64,000 nt of DNA from Armatimonadota bacterium. GTDB lineage: Bacteria > Armatimonadota > Zipacnadia > JAUWAU01. Position numbers and translations under genes: made by a program. Below are positions 34,729 to 43,948 of the stretch, in pieces. Numbering within the stretch: position 1 is the stretch's first letter; each line of letters opens with the position of its first letter. Location of the stretch: contig JAUWAU010000004.1 of assembly GCA_030601885.1 (NCBI GenBank), positions 62,001-126,000 of the forward strand. Direction: 5' to 3'. A model generated the notes under the pieces. That model ran no database searches, was not told the origin of the DNA, and saw only the letters and a list, made by a program, of their open reading frames with translations.

Positions 34729-37700
34729 TTACCTCGCCCCCCGCTTGTTCTCAATGCGCCAGCGCTCGAAGCGGCACACTGCACCGAACGCGCAGAATTG
34801 GCAAGGGCCCGGATCGGGCGGCAAAGCGAAGTTGCCGGTGCGGATGCTCTTGGCGTATTGCACCACGAACTCTCGCGCCGCTTCGATGCAGTTCTCTATG
34901 GTCAGCTCGCCCTTGCCCGATGGGTTCCCGAACAAATCCACGGGCCGCCGCACGCGGTAGTAGGCCCACTCGCGGCATTCGAGGCCGGGCGCATCGTCAA
35001 GCACCAGTTTCGCGGCGAGGGCATAGATGGGAAGCTGGAAGTCGCGCCCGCTCAGGATCTCGCTCGCTCTTGGGCCCGAGCCGGACTTGTAGTCGAACAC
35101 CGCAAACTCCTTCGGCTCCCCGTCCCCGCCGTCGCCGTACACCAGGTCAATGCGATCAATGCGCCCGCGCAGCAGCACCTGCCGCCCGTCGTCTGCGATG
35201 CACAACGGCGGGACGCCGTGCGTCCCGTATTCGGCCTCGAAGTGCGTAGGGACATGTCCATCGCCGGCCAGTTCCAGCTCCTTGTCGAGCACCAGCGCCA
35301 TGTTACGTTTGCACTCCGCGCGCTCGATCTCCCAGAGGGCCTCATCCACAACGGCGCCACAGTCCCGATCCGCGTCGAACTGCTCGTCAATGATCTGCTG
35401 GATCGCTGGCCGCATTTGCTCCAGGAGATCCGCGCTGATAGGCTTCGCCGGCTCCTTCCGTGACGCCAGCGACTCATGCGTGCGACGCATGATGCGATGC
35501 AGCAACCCGCCGCGCTCCCGCGGATCAATGATCTCCGTGGGCTCCTCCAGCTCCTTAAGCTGCAGCACGCGGCTGAAGAAGTACCGCATGGGGCACTGTC
35601 CATAGTCATTGAACTGGCTGGCGCTGAACCGGTACTCGGTGGAGAAACGTCGCTGGAGCTCGTCCAGGATGTGCTCGTCGTTCAGCACGCCATCGAACTT
35701 GCCGGGTGGGTCCCGCGAGTCGCGCTCCCGCTCGACCCATGCCCCCGCCAGCGCGCTGGCGACGGCACGGGGGCGGCAGGCCAGGACGCGATTGTATGCC
35801 GCGGCCACCCGCGATCTGTCCGCCGCGTCCGGATGCCACAAGTGCAGGAAAGCTCCCTCGAGCAGCTCCTCCTCGCAGGCGGCCTTGGCCAGAGACGGCA
35901 CCGTCTGCGAGACGCGAATCCGCCGTTCGCATATGCCACCGTCGAAGCACTCCCGCACCTCGTCAACGTAGTAGGAGCTGAGCACCTCCTTGCCCTCGGC
36001 GTCGGTGGACGGATAGCTCAGATACAGGCGCTTCGTCGCCCGCGTCACCGCGGAGTGAAACAGCAGGATCTCCTCCCGCTGCCGAAGCAGCCGGGGCTCC
36101 AGCTCAAGGCCGGCATCGAGCAGCCGATGCCGCTCGGCGTCGCTGTAGAACGGGCACTCCCGCCGCTGGCGCGGGAACCCGCGCTCCGTGAGGCCGCCGA
36201 GAAACACGTGTGCGAAGCTGAGCTGCCGCACGTCGTGGGTATCGGCCGCCAGCACCCGCCCCTCGGCCGATCGCTCCGGGTCGTACGTGGTGCGGTTCAG
36301 GATGGTGCGCAGATCGTCCACGAACTGGGCAGGCGTATAGCGCGGCTCAGCGCGCGCGCCCGTCGGCACGTACATGTCCGCGGCCAGCCGCAGCTCTTCG
36401 AGCGTTCGCGTTAGCTCTCGGAATGCCTGGATGTCCCCGGCCGACGCCTCCGGCGCCGTCGCCTCGGCGACGTGGGCCGGAATACCGAACTCCTCGATCA
36501 ACTCCAGCAGCGCCGCCGCGTGCTCCTGCAGCGTCGCTTTGCGTGGAATGCGATCCAGCGCCGCGAACAGCGACCGCACGTACCCTCGTGCCTGCGGGAG
36601 CGCGGCCAGCTCCTCGGGCGCCGTGCTTCGGTCGGCGTACTCCTGCTCGTCGTCTTCGATGTCGCTGGCCCGCTCAATGGTGCGCTCCAGGCGTCTGGCG
36701 CGCGCTCGCAGCCGCTGCTCCCACGTCTCTCTCCCGCCCACAATGCGCGCGGCGCGCGTCAGCCGCCCCAGCTCGTCCACACTGATCTCTGCCTCGCCGT
36801 CACCGGGGGAGAACGTGACGTAGTTCGAGCTGATCAGATTGATGACATCGTCCCGCCGATAGTCGTTCGCGACGACGTGGTAGATGGCCAGCGCCGCCTG
36901 CACCACCGGCCGGCGCAATGCCGACTGGCCCGCCATGACGTAGAGCGGAATGCCGAAGCGCGCGAAGGTGATGCGGAGCAGCTCGGCATACTCGTCGAGC
37001 CGCCGAAATACGACGGCTATCTCACTCGGCTGCGCCTCGCCCGAGAGCACGAGCGTCTTGATCTCCCGCGCTATCTCCTCGACCTCTCGTCGGCGCCCGG
37101 GGGCCTCAATGAGGTCGATGCTCTGATCCACATCTGGCAGGCTTTCTGCCTCCTCGGGGCCCCGTCGGAAAAGCCGCATCCCAAGATGCTCCAGAGGCTT
37201 TGCCGGTGGCTGCCGCTGGGCTCTGCCCTCGCGCGTCGCGTCCGGGAAGGTCTTTCTCAGCCGCTTCAGCGTATGCCCGGTGAACTCGAATAGCTCGGCC
37301 ACCTCCGGCGCGTTGTCATACGACAGCGTGATGGTCGCCGTTTCCACGCCATCGATGAGCAGCTCGAGCACATCCAACTGCGTCGTGGTGAAGTCCCAAA
37401 AGCCGTCCACGACGATCTCGCGGAGCTCCTCGAAGGGACGCCTTCTACCGTCGCGCAGAATGTCACGTGCCCACCAGAAGAGGCCTTCGGTATCGAACAC
37501 GCCCAGCTCCACCAGCGCCTTCTGATAGGCGGCATAGATGGCCGCAACTTCTCCGCTGCGCTGGTCATCGAGGCGGGCGGCCCGTATCGCGTCCTCGAAT
37601 CGGGCCGGATCGACCGCCGCTCGTTTCAGTTCACCGATGAGCTGGCACAGCGCCTCGGTGAAGCCCGTAAAGCTCTGCACCTCCTGCAGATACGGAAGAT

Positions 37701-38022
37701 CGCCCGCCGATGCGAGCTCCTGCACGACCTGGCGCAGAATCAGCCGCTGGGGCATCGGGCCTATCTCGGCCGCTGGGACTCGGTTGGCGGTCAGGAGCGC
37801 CTGAGCAAGCAGGGGGAAGGTCATGATGCGCGCGTCGAAAAGGGCCGGCACTCGCCCCTCGGCGACTATCTGTCGCCGCACCTCGGCGGCCCTTCGCGCC
37901 GTGGGCAGCAGCAGCAGGGCGGCATCCACGCCGTTCTGCCCGACCGCTGCCACGAATCGCTCCACCGCGTACTCGCTCTTGCCCGTGCGTGGCGGGCCCA
38001 ACACAATGCTGATCTGCGCCAT
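34729..38022 (-). CDS. addB: AddB-type helicase-like/exonuclease subunit
   Basis: About 1097 residues from ATG 38022, eleven codons inside the longest frame, because MAQISIVLGPPRTGKSEYAV starts with the family beta strand and Walker A (9-16). The helicase part is degenerate, as in AddB. The C-terminal nuclease has YGQCPMRYFFSRVLQL (near 810), EFAVFDYKSGSG (near 974) and PCQFCAFGAVCRFE (near 1077), which supply the catalytic Asp/Lys and the four Cys of the 4Fe-4S cluster. The stop is two bases from the addA start, so addB-addA form a leftward operon for recombinational repair. Confidence 0.93.
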   Translation of the reverse strand: MAQISIVLGPPRTGKSEYAVERFVAAVGQNGVDAALLLLPTARRAAEVRRQIVAEGRVPALFDARIMTFPLLAQALLTANRVPAAEIGPMPQRLILRQVVQELASAGDLPYLQEVQSFTGFTEALCQLIGELKRAAVDPARFEDAIRAARLDDQRSGEVAAIYAAYQKALVELGVFDTEGLFWWARDILRDGRRRPFEELREIVVDGFWDFTTTQLDVLELLIDGVETATITLSYDNAPEVAELFEFTGHTLKRLRKTFPDATREGRAQRQPPAKPLEHLGMRLFRRGPEEAESLPDVDQSIDLIEAPGRRREVEEIAREIKTLVLSGEAQPSEIAVVFRRLDEYAELLRITFARFGIPLYVMAGQSALRRPVVQAALAIYHVVANDYRRDDVINLISSNYVTFSPGDGEAEISVDELGRLTRAARIVGGRETWEQRLRARARRLERTIERASDIEDDEQEYADRSTAPEELAALPQARGYVRSLFAALDRIPRKATLQEHAAALLELIEEFGIPAHVAEATAPEASAGDIQAFRELTRTLEELRLAADMYVPTGARAEPRYTPAQFVDDLRTILNRTTYDPERSAEGRVLAADTHDVRQLSFAHVFLGGLTERGFPRQRRECPFYSDAERHRLLDAGLELEPRLLRQREEILLFHSAVTRATKRLYLSYPSTDAEGKEVLSSYYVDEVRECFDGGICERRIRVSQTVPSLAKAACEEELLEGAFLHLWHPDAADRSRVAAAYNRVLACRPRAVASALAGAWVERERDSRDPPGKFDGVLNDEHILDELQRRFSTEYRFSASQFNDYGQCPMRYFFSRVLQLKELEEPTEIIDPRERGGLLHRIMRRTHESLASRKEPAKPISADLLEQMRPAIQQIIDEQFDADRDCGAVVDEALWEIERAECKRNMALVLDKELELAGDGHVPTHFEAEYGTHGVPPLCIADDGRQVLLRGRIDRIDLVYGDGGDGEPKEFAVFDYKSGSGPRASEILSGRDFQLPIYALAAKLVLDDAPGLECREWAYYRVRRPVDLFGNPSGKGELTIENCIEAAREFVVQYAKSIRTGNFALPPDPGPCQFCAFGAVCRFERWRIENKRGAR

Positions 38023-38201
38023 AGCTTCGTCACCGGTGGCTGAGGGTGCGCTCATCTACGCGGCGCCGGTTTCATCTTTGTCATCGCTGCCCGGGACACC
38101 TGCTTCAGTTCGCAGGCGAGCCCTTCCGCAGCGAAGACAGAAGATGGATCCAGGCCGGCAGCCCGGAGCACCGGCGGCGGTGCCTCGGCCCACCGGTGGG
38201 C

Positions 38202-38231
38202 TTGACCGCGTTGCTGCACGACGATTATACT
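38202..38231 (+). promoter_or_regulatory. Sigma70-type promoter TTGACC-N18-TATACT
   Basis: TTGACC (38202-38207) and TATACT (38226-38231) are separated by 18 bases. The expected start of transcription near 38238 leaves about 58 bases of leader before the gene at 38296. Confidence 0.55.
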
Positions 38232-38295
38232 CAGCCCACGGACGTGCGGGCGGGCACTGCCCTCAGACTACGCTTCGTCGGCGAGGTAGGCGACC

Positions 38296-39087
38296 ATGGA
38301 CACCTCACTTCTGGCGCAATACGGACGGCGCATCGAGCATCTGCTGGAGGCCAATGTTCCGCACCGGATGCAGGAGGGCATAGAGCAGGCGGTCGAGCGC
38401 CAGGACTGGGAGTTGCTGGGCATTCTGTCGCTCACCGGCTCCGAAATATCGGCCCGGCGTATGGTGGATGCGGCATTGGAGGCACAGCAGTATGACGTGC
38501 TCGCCCTCGTCGCCTGTCTTCGGCGGCAAGTGCGGCGTCCCCATGCCGATTCCCCGGGCCGCGGTACGGCACGCCGAGTGCTCCGCGACCTCGATGAGGA
38601 GGAGGATACGGGGGGAATCCCCGATTACATTCTCGCCGACGTCAGGGAAATGAAACAGGCGGCTGAGATAAGCCGCGAAGCGTCGCTGCGTCGCGATGCC
38701 GAGCAGGACCGGGACCCGATCCGAGAGTATATCGTCGAGAGCCTGGGGGAGCGGCTTCGCACCAGCGATGCGGCCATGGAAGCCCTGGTAGTGGTGGCGA
38801 AGGCCTCCGGATGGGAGTCCACGCGGCGGCGGGCGGCGGTGAAAGTCGCCAACCACCAACCCTCGGTGCAAAGGCTGGTGACCGCCGGCCGGTCCGCCGA
38901 TCTCATCGCTCTGGGCAAGAACGCCGCCCTGCATTCCGTTGCCGCCAACGTCGGCAAGGCGCTTGCCCAGCGGCTTGACGACTTTGCCTCTGCCCGCGAC
39001 AAGGCAGCCCTCCAGTTCGTTGCGGAGAACCACCCGGACCGCGAGGGCAAGCGCGCCGCCCGGGAGGCGCTCCGGGGGCTCGGGTAG
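38296..39087 (+). CDS. Hypothetical helical-repeat-like protein
   Basis: 263 residues, probably cytoplasmic, with no signal or membrane segment. The composition is Ala/Arg/Glu-rich and helical: QAVERQDWELLGILSLTG, DAAMEALVVVAKASGWESTRRRAAVKVA and LITALGKNA-like segments suggest HEAT-like repeats. I do not recognise a family or catalytic motif. ATG 38296 has GAGGTAGG upstream and a good promoter, so it is likely a real gene transcribed alone. Divergent from addB. Confidence 0.75.
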   Translation: MDTSLLAQYGRRIEHLLEANVPHRMQEGIEQAVERQDWELLGILSLTGSEISARRMVDAALEAQQYDVLALVACLRRQVRRPHADSPGRGTARRVLRDLDEEEDTGGIPDYILADVREMKQAAEISREASLRRDAEQDRDPIREYIVESLGERLRTSDAAMEALVVVAKASGWESTRRRAAVKVANHQPSVQRLVTAGRSADLIALGKNAALHSVAANVGKALAQRLDDFASARDKAALQFVAENHPDREGKRAAREALRGLG

Positions 39088-39135
39088 GCGTCTTCGCCCG
39101 TCTTCGGACGACGACGCGTTGTCGCGTAGGTCCCC

Positions 39136-39164
39136 GTAGGGGCGACCTGGCCGGTCGCCCCTAC
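39136..39164. terminator. Hairpin between convergent genes
   Basis: GTAGGGGCGACC and GGTCGCCCCTAC form perfect 12-bp arms around a 5-base loop. It lies between the hypothetical gene (rightward) and the ABC permease gene (leftward). No U-run follows; it may be a dispersed repeat co-opted as terminator. Confidence 0.5.
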
Positions 39165-39226
39165 AAATGTGCGCCAGGCTACCCGGCACCTGATGTTCGT
39201 CCGCGCACATACGCCGCGGCAACACC

Positions 39227-40930
39227 TCACGACCGGAACAGCTCGCCCATCCGGGCGCCCAGAAACCTCCCCGCAGCCACCAGGCTCACGGTCAGAAGCG
39301 CCATCCCCAGCATGCCCATGGCGCTGGCTATGAACGGGCCATCGGCGATGCGCTGCATCAGAGCGAAGATGGCCTTGGTGATGGGGTAGTACTGCTCTTT
39401 CATGGCGAGGATGAGGCTGTCGCTGACCGAGAGCATGGCGAAGGAGAACGCCAGTATGGCCCCGGCGATGAGGTTGGCGGAGATGAGTGGGAGGGTGATC
39501 CGTCGAAGCGTCACCGCCGGACTGGCGCCCAGGTTCTGTGAGGCCTCCTCCAACGCGACGCTGGTCTGCTGGAAGCCCGCGTACGCTGCGCGCACCACGT
39601 AGGGCAAGCGGCGCACGCTGTAGGCGATGATCAGCAACAGCGTCGGATTCCGGCGCGGGTCAAGCGGCGTATCGGCAAAGGAGGCGACATACCCGAAGGC
39701 CAGCACGATGCCCGGGAGCGCCAGGGGCAGCATTGATGTGGCGTCCAGCAGGTTTTTCCCGGGCACCCGACGGCGTGTCAATAGATACGCGATCGCCACA
39801 CCCAGCACGATGTCCACAAGCGTGCTGAACGAGCTATACAGCAGGCTGTTGCGAATGCTGGGCAGCGTGAGCTCGTGGCTGAAGACCTTGCCGTAGTACG
39901 CGAAGCTGACTTGCTCCGGCACGACGGTCATGAACCACTTGGCGGAGACAGACGTGAGCAGGACGCTGAGGTGGGGCAGCAGAGCGATGCCGATGAGGGA
40001 GAGGATGCCTACGAGAGCCAGCACGGTCCCGACAGGTCCAAGCGGGCGCTCCCGCGCCGCGACGTGACCGCGCCCCATCATCTCATAGCGCCGGCCGCCG
40101 ACGAAGCGCTTCGCCACGTAGAAGAACAGCATGGTGACGACGATGACCAGCACGACGAGCGCGTAGCCCATCGGGTTGGTGCGGATGTCCTTGACGTTGT
40201 CGAAGATCTGCACGGGCACGACGGTCCGGTACTGGAAGATAAGCGGTGTGCCCAGATCCGTGAAGGCCCATATGAACACGATGACGGCGCCGGCAAAATA
40301 CCCCGGCAGCATGAGCGGAAAGGTGATGGTGCGGAAGAGCTTGAAGCCGCTGGCCCCGAGGTTCTGCGCGGCCTCTTCCATGTTCGGGTCAACATTGGCC
40401 AGCGCAGCGGCGATGTTCAGGTACATGATGGGGTACAGGTGCAGCGCCTCAAGGATGACGACCCCGACGAACCCCCCGCCCCCGAACCAGTCGATTGGCT
40501 CGCTGATCAGTCCCAGCTTCATGAGCGCCAGGTTGATGCTGCCGAAGCGGGCGAAGAACTGCCGCATGCCGATGGCGCCCACGAAGGGCGGCATGACCAT
40601 GGGCACCAGCACGAGCGCCTGCAGCACGCCTCTGCCGCGAAAGCTGCGTCGCGTCATCACGAAGGCGAGCGGCAGGCCGACGATGGTCGTGAGCACGGTG
40701 GCGGCTGCGCCGATATTGATGCTGTTGATGACGCAGTCGCGCTGCACGGGATCGGCGAGCATGAGCCTGAAGAACGTCAGCGAGAAGCGGCCGTTGACGT
40801 AGAAGGCCTGCGAGAAGACGTACAGGAGCGGGTAGATCAGGAACGCGGCGAAGAAGAGCCACAGAAACACGAGCAGCGCGGTGCTGCTGCCACTGAGGTC
40901 GTACTGCCGCCAGATTCTCCTCGGGTCCAT
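39227..40930 (-). CDS. ABC importer permease, fused double domain (Fe3+/polyamine type)
   Basis: 567 residues with about 12 membrane segments in two homologous halves. Each half has the EAA loop that contacts the ATPase: EEAAQNLGASGFKLFRTITF in the first and EEASQNLGASPAVTLRRITLP in the second. The fused layout is that of FbpB/SfuB Fe(III) permeases, though 2-aminoethylphosphonate and other importers share it. It lies downstream of the ATPase and binding-protein genes on the same strand, completing one importer. A 77-bp palindromic element separates it from the ATPase gene. Confidence 0.9.
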   Translation of the reverse strand: MDPRRIWRQYDLSGSSTALLVFLWLFFAAFLIYPLLYVFSQAFYVNGRFSLTFFRLMLADPVQRDCVINSINIGAAATVLTTIVGLPLAFVMTRRSFRGRGVLQALVLVPMVMPPFVGAIGMRQFFARFGSINLALMKLGLISEPIDWFGGGGFVGVVILEALHLYPIMYLNIAAALANVDPNMEEAAQNLGASGFKLFRTITFPLMLPGYFAGAVIVFIWAFTDLGTPLIFQYRTVVPVQIFDNVKDIRTNPMGYALVVLVIVVTMLFFYVAKRFVGGRRYEMMGRGHVAARERPLGPVGTVLALVGILSLIGIALLPHLSVLLTSVSAKWFMTVVPEQVSFAYYGKVFSHELTLPSIRNSLLYSSFSTLVDIVLGVAIAYLLTRRRVPGKNLLDATSMLPLALPGIVLAFGYVASFADTPLDPRRNPTLLLIIAYSVRRLPYVVRAAYAGFQQTSVALEEASQNLGASPAVTLRRITLPLISANLIAGAILAFSFAMLSVSDSLILAMKEQYYPITKAIFALMQRIADGPFIASAMGMLGMALLTVSLVAAGRFLGARMGELFRS

Positions 40931-40967
40931 GTCGGTTTTCCCGCCGGGGTCTCGCTGCTACATCTCC

Positions 40968-41044
40968 CCGTGTGGCACGGCTTGCTCGTCAAGCCGTGCG
41001 GGCCTCAGGGTGCACACGGGTAGCAAGCTACCCGTGCCACACGG
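40968..41044. repeat. Compound palindromic element between ATPase and permease genes
   Basis: Outer arms CCGTGTGGCACGG and CCGTGCCACACGG enclose two hairpins, GCACGGCTTG/CAAGCCGTGC and CGGGTAG/CTACCCG. Same architecture as the other elements; it could weaken expression of the downstream permease gene or protect the upstream mRNA. Confidence 0.8.
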
Positions 41045-41050
41045 TCGTGG

Positions 41051-42124
41051 CTATCGCAGCAGCACTGCAATGTCCTCGGCCGCCACGGACACTGTCACCT
41101 CGCTGCCCGCCTGCGGCGCATCGCTGCCAGGATTCAGCATCACCGCCCGCAGCGAGAGCTCGCCCGCGGCCATGAGCTCGTACTCCTCCGTATCGCCGTG
41201 GTACGTGAGGCCCGTGATCCGCGCGGGGAATTCATTGGGGCCTTCCGGGGGTCGCGCGTGGATCGAAAGCGACTCGGGACGCATCGAGCATGTCACCGGT
41301 GCGTCTGGGGCGACGGACTCGGGCGGCGCCGAGCAGGTCAGCTCGCCGAGGCCCGTGCGCACGGCGATGCGACCATCGCTCGCCTCGGCGGCGACTGCGC
41401 CGTCCACGAAGTTCGTGTCGCCGACGAATTGCGCCACGAAGCGGTTCACCGGGGCATTGTAGATCTCGCGCGGGGTGCCCACTTGCTCGATCCGCCCGTC
41501 GTGCATGATGGCCAGCCGATCGGCCATCGAGAGCGCCTCGATTTGGTCGTGCGTCACGTACAGGGCCGTGGTGCCCACCTCGGCGTGGATGCGCTTTATC
41601 TCGTAACGCATCTGGCCGCGGAGCTTGGCGTCGAGGTTGCTGAGCGGCTCGTCCAGCAGCAGCACATCGGGCTCGATCACGAGCGCGCGCGCCAGTGCGA
41701 TACGCTGCTGCTGGCCGCCGGAGAGCTGATTCGGGTGCTTGCCCGCGTGCTCGCTCATGCGGACGACTTCCAGGGCACGGTCCACCCGCTCCGTCCGTTC
41801 CGCCGCGGGCAGCTTGCGCAGACGCAGGCCGTACGCCACGTTCTCGACCACCGTCATGTGAGGCCAGAGCGCGTAGTTCTGGAAGACCATTCCCGTGTTG
41901 CGCAGGTGCGGCGGAACGCGGTTCATCACCCGCTCGTTGAACCGCAGTGTGCCCGCGTCCGGCTGGTAGAACCCCGCCACGATGCGCAGGCAGGTCGTCT
42001 TGCCGCAGCCGGAGGGCCCAAGCAGGAAGAACAGCTCGCCGCCCTTAAGCTCCAGCGTCACATCGTCAACGGCGCGCGTGTCACCGAATAGCTTGGTGAC
42101 GCCTTCGAGACTGACCGATACCAA
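41051..42124 (-). CDS. ABC importer ATP-binding protein (FbpC/PotA type)
   Basis: About 357 residues from TTG 42124, chosen because GGGAGG lies 8 bases upstream and the family begins VSLEGVTKLFGD; the longest frame adds a Pro/Gly-rich non-coding-like extension. Walker A GPSGCGKTT, Q-loop NYALWPHMTV, signature LSGGQQQRIALARAL, Walker B VLLLDEPLSNLD and the H-loop VTHDQ are intact. A C-terminal TOBE-like regulatory domain (CSMRPESLSI) follows. It powers the adjacent permease. Leftward order is binding protein, ATPase, permease. Confidence 0.92.
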   Translation of the reverse strand: MVSVSLEGVTKLFGDTRAVDDVTLELKGGELFFLLGPSGCGKTTCLRIVAGFYQPDAGTLRFNERVMNRVPPHLRNTGMVFQNYALWPHMTVVENVAYGLRLRKLPAAERTERVDRALEVVRMSEHAGKHPNQLSGGQQQRIALARALVIEPDVLLLDEPLSNLDAKLRGQMRYEIKRIHAEVGTTALYVTHDQIEALSMADRLAIMHDGRIEQVGTPREIYNAPVNRFVAQFVGDTNFVDGAVAAEASDGRIAVRTGLGELTCSAPPESVAPDAPVTCSMRPESLSIHARPPEGPNEFPARITGLTYHGDTEEYELMAAGELSLRAVMLNPGSDAPQAGSEVTVSVAAEDIAVLLR

Positions 42125-42248
42125 CCCGCACACCTCCCGCCGTGGTGATCCGCAGCCTGCCGGCCCGGGATTGCCGGGCGCGGTCCCGGTCGGCTCTGGC
42201 GAGCTCCGTGCCCCGCCCGGGGCGACTGACTTGCAGGGCGGCCCATCC

Positions 42249-43718
42249 TCATCCCCGCCGCCGGCAAAGACTCCGCAGCCCACGCACAATGAGGTCACAC
42301 ACGAGCAGCACGCACATGGCCGCGGCGCCCAGCGGGATGGCTAGGCGCACCACGCGGCCCACAGCGCGCCAGTGCTCTCGCCCGGCCCCGCCCGAGAGAC
42401 GGTAGGCTTCGCGGTACTTGCGCTGTGCGAAACGCACCCAGGCGGATCGCTCCACACTGCGCGCCTCGTCATCGTCCCATTTCCAGCGCGCCAGCTCCAG
42501 GCCCTCCGCCTCCGTGATGGGCGCCTCGCCCAGTTTGGCCAGGGCGTCCTCCCGCATCCCGCCACGGCCGATCGCTTCCCACGCACGAAGGAGATCGTCG
42601 TGCGTGTCAATGATCAGCGCGCCCACGAGGTCATTCACCAGAGTCCAGCGCAGGCCGCCTTTGTCGGCATCGTACTTGAGCGATGTCTTCCACCGGAATG
42701 GATCCGTCGGCACGATACGCTCGCCGCCGAGCTTCCCGTACAGGGCCGGAATGACACACATACGGCCGAGCTGGAACTCCGTCGGGCCGCCATCGGCGCC
42801 GGGAGGCAGCATCAACAGCGACTGGCCTTGCTCCGAGAGCACGAACTCGAGGAACCGCTCTGCTGCCTCGCGGTGGGGCGCGCCGCGCAGGATGGCGATG
42901 GAGTCCGGATTGATCACCGTCTGGCCCTCGGGCATAACGTAGCCGATCTTGTCCGGGCCCGCCTCGTTGATCTGAGCCTGCGCATAGATGTCTATGGCAA
43001 GACCGCAGGCGATCTCGCCGGCGGAGACGTCCTTGGGTATCCGCGACGACGAGTCGGGAAACGATCGGACGTTGGCGCCAATGCGCGTGATGACGTCGAT
43101 GCCCTTCTCCCACCCGTAGGTCTGGAGCATGATCTCGTACATCATGTGCACGCTGCCGCTGGCGCGTGGATCGGCCGATCCCACCCACGTGGCGAACTCG
43201 GGTCGGGCAAGATCCTCCCACGTCGCCGGCGCCCTAAGATGCAGAAGATCCAGCACCACCTTGTTATAGATGATGCCGAAGCCCGCCAGCGCCGTCCCGT
43301 ACCAGCGGAACTGGGGGTCGTACATGGGCATGCCGAATATGTGCGGCGGTATCCGCTCCAGCACCCCATCAGGGACGCGATACGGCGCCAAAAAGCCCTC
43401 CTTGGCAAGCTGCAGGTATGGATCCGTCCCGCCGCCCCAGAACACGTCCACGCTTGCGGTGTCGCGGTCCCCGCTGTACTCAGAGCGGATGAACTTGATG
43501 ATTTCCGAGGTGCCGCCGAGATCGAGGAACTCGACCGTCGTTGGCTCCCCGTACCGGTCGTGGTGCCACGCTTCGAAGGCGCGGGTGTACTCGCGCCGCA
43601 GCCCCTCCCAATGTGGCGATATGATGACCAGCTTCTCGGCGCCCCAAGAGCTGCCGGGCCACACGGAGAACGTGGCCGCGATGACCAGGAGTGCTTTTGG
43701 TGAGAGTCGCCGAGCCAT
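42249..43718 (-). CDS. Periplasmic Fe3+/polyamine-type binding protein with C-terminal membrane anchor
   Basis: 489 residues: a signal peptide (KALLVIAATFSVWPGSSWG), then a periplasmic binding fold (KLVIISPHWEGLRREYTRAF, VFWGGGTDPYLQLAKEG, QTVINPDSIAILRGAPH) like FbpA/PotD-type proteins. These deliver Fe(III), polyamine or phosphonate to the membrane permease. Typical length is about 340. This one has about 100 extra residues, ending in a hydrophobic helix (AIPLGAAAMCVLLVCDLIV) and a positively charged tail, so it is probably tethered to the membrane. Some 124 bases separate it from the ATPase gene. Confidence 0.85.
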   Translation of the reverse strand: MARRLSPKALLVIAATFSVWPGSSWGAEKLVIISPHWEGLRREYTRAFEAWHHDRYGEPTTVEFLDLGGTSEIIKFIRSEYSGDRDTASVDVFWGGGTDPYLQLAKEGFLAPYRVPDGVLERIPPHIFGMPMYDPQFRWYGTALAGFGIIYNKVVLDLLHLRAPATWEDLARPEFATWVGSADPRASGSVHMMYEIMLQTYGWEKGIDVITRIGANVRSFPDSSSRIPKDVSAGEIACGLAIDIYAQAQINEAGPDKIGYVMPEGQTVINPDSIAILRGAPHREAAERFLEFVLSEQGQSLLMLPPGADGGPTEFQLGRMCVIPALYGKLGGERIVPTDPFRWKTSLKYDADKGGLRWTLVNDLVGALIIDTHDDLLRAWEAIGRGGMREDALAKLGEAPITEAEGLELARWKWDDDEARSVERSAWVRFAQRKYREAYRLSGGAGREHWRAVGRVVRLAIPLGAAAMCVLLVCDLIVRGLRSLCRRRG

Positions 43719-43948
43719 GGGGTCAGGCGCTTTCTATCACAAGTGCCCAAGGGCCGTCAACGAGGGCGACGCCATCCGTGCCACCCGGTCCGCAGGCGGT
43801 GCCGTCCAGGCCAACGAGGGAAAAGGCCTCTCGGCTGAGAATGCCTCTTTTGATGTCGTGTGTATGTAGCGCAGCCGTCTCAGCGGCCTCGGGGCGCGGT
43901 GAGCTCCGTGCCGGGGGCGCGCTAATACTCCCTTGGGGGGACCCACCC

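Noticed and set aside
39875..41023. 382-residue open frame on the plus strand
   Set aside because: Antisense of the ABC permease, His/Asp/Glu-rich as expected from opposite-strand codon bias.
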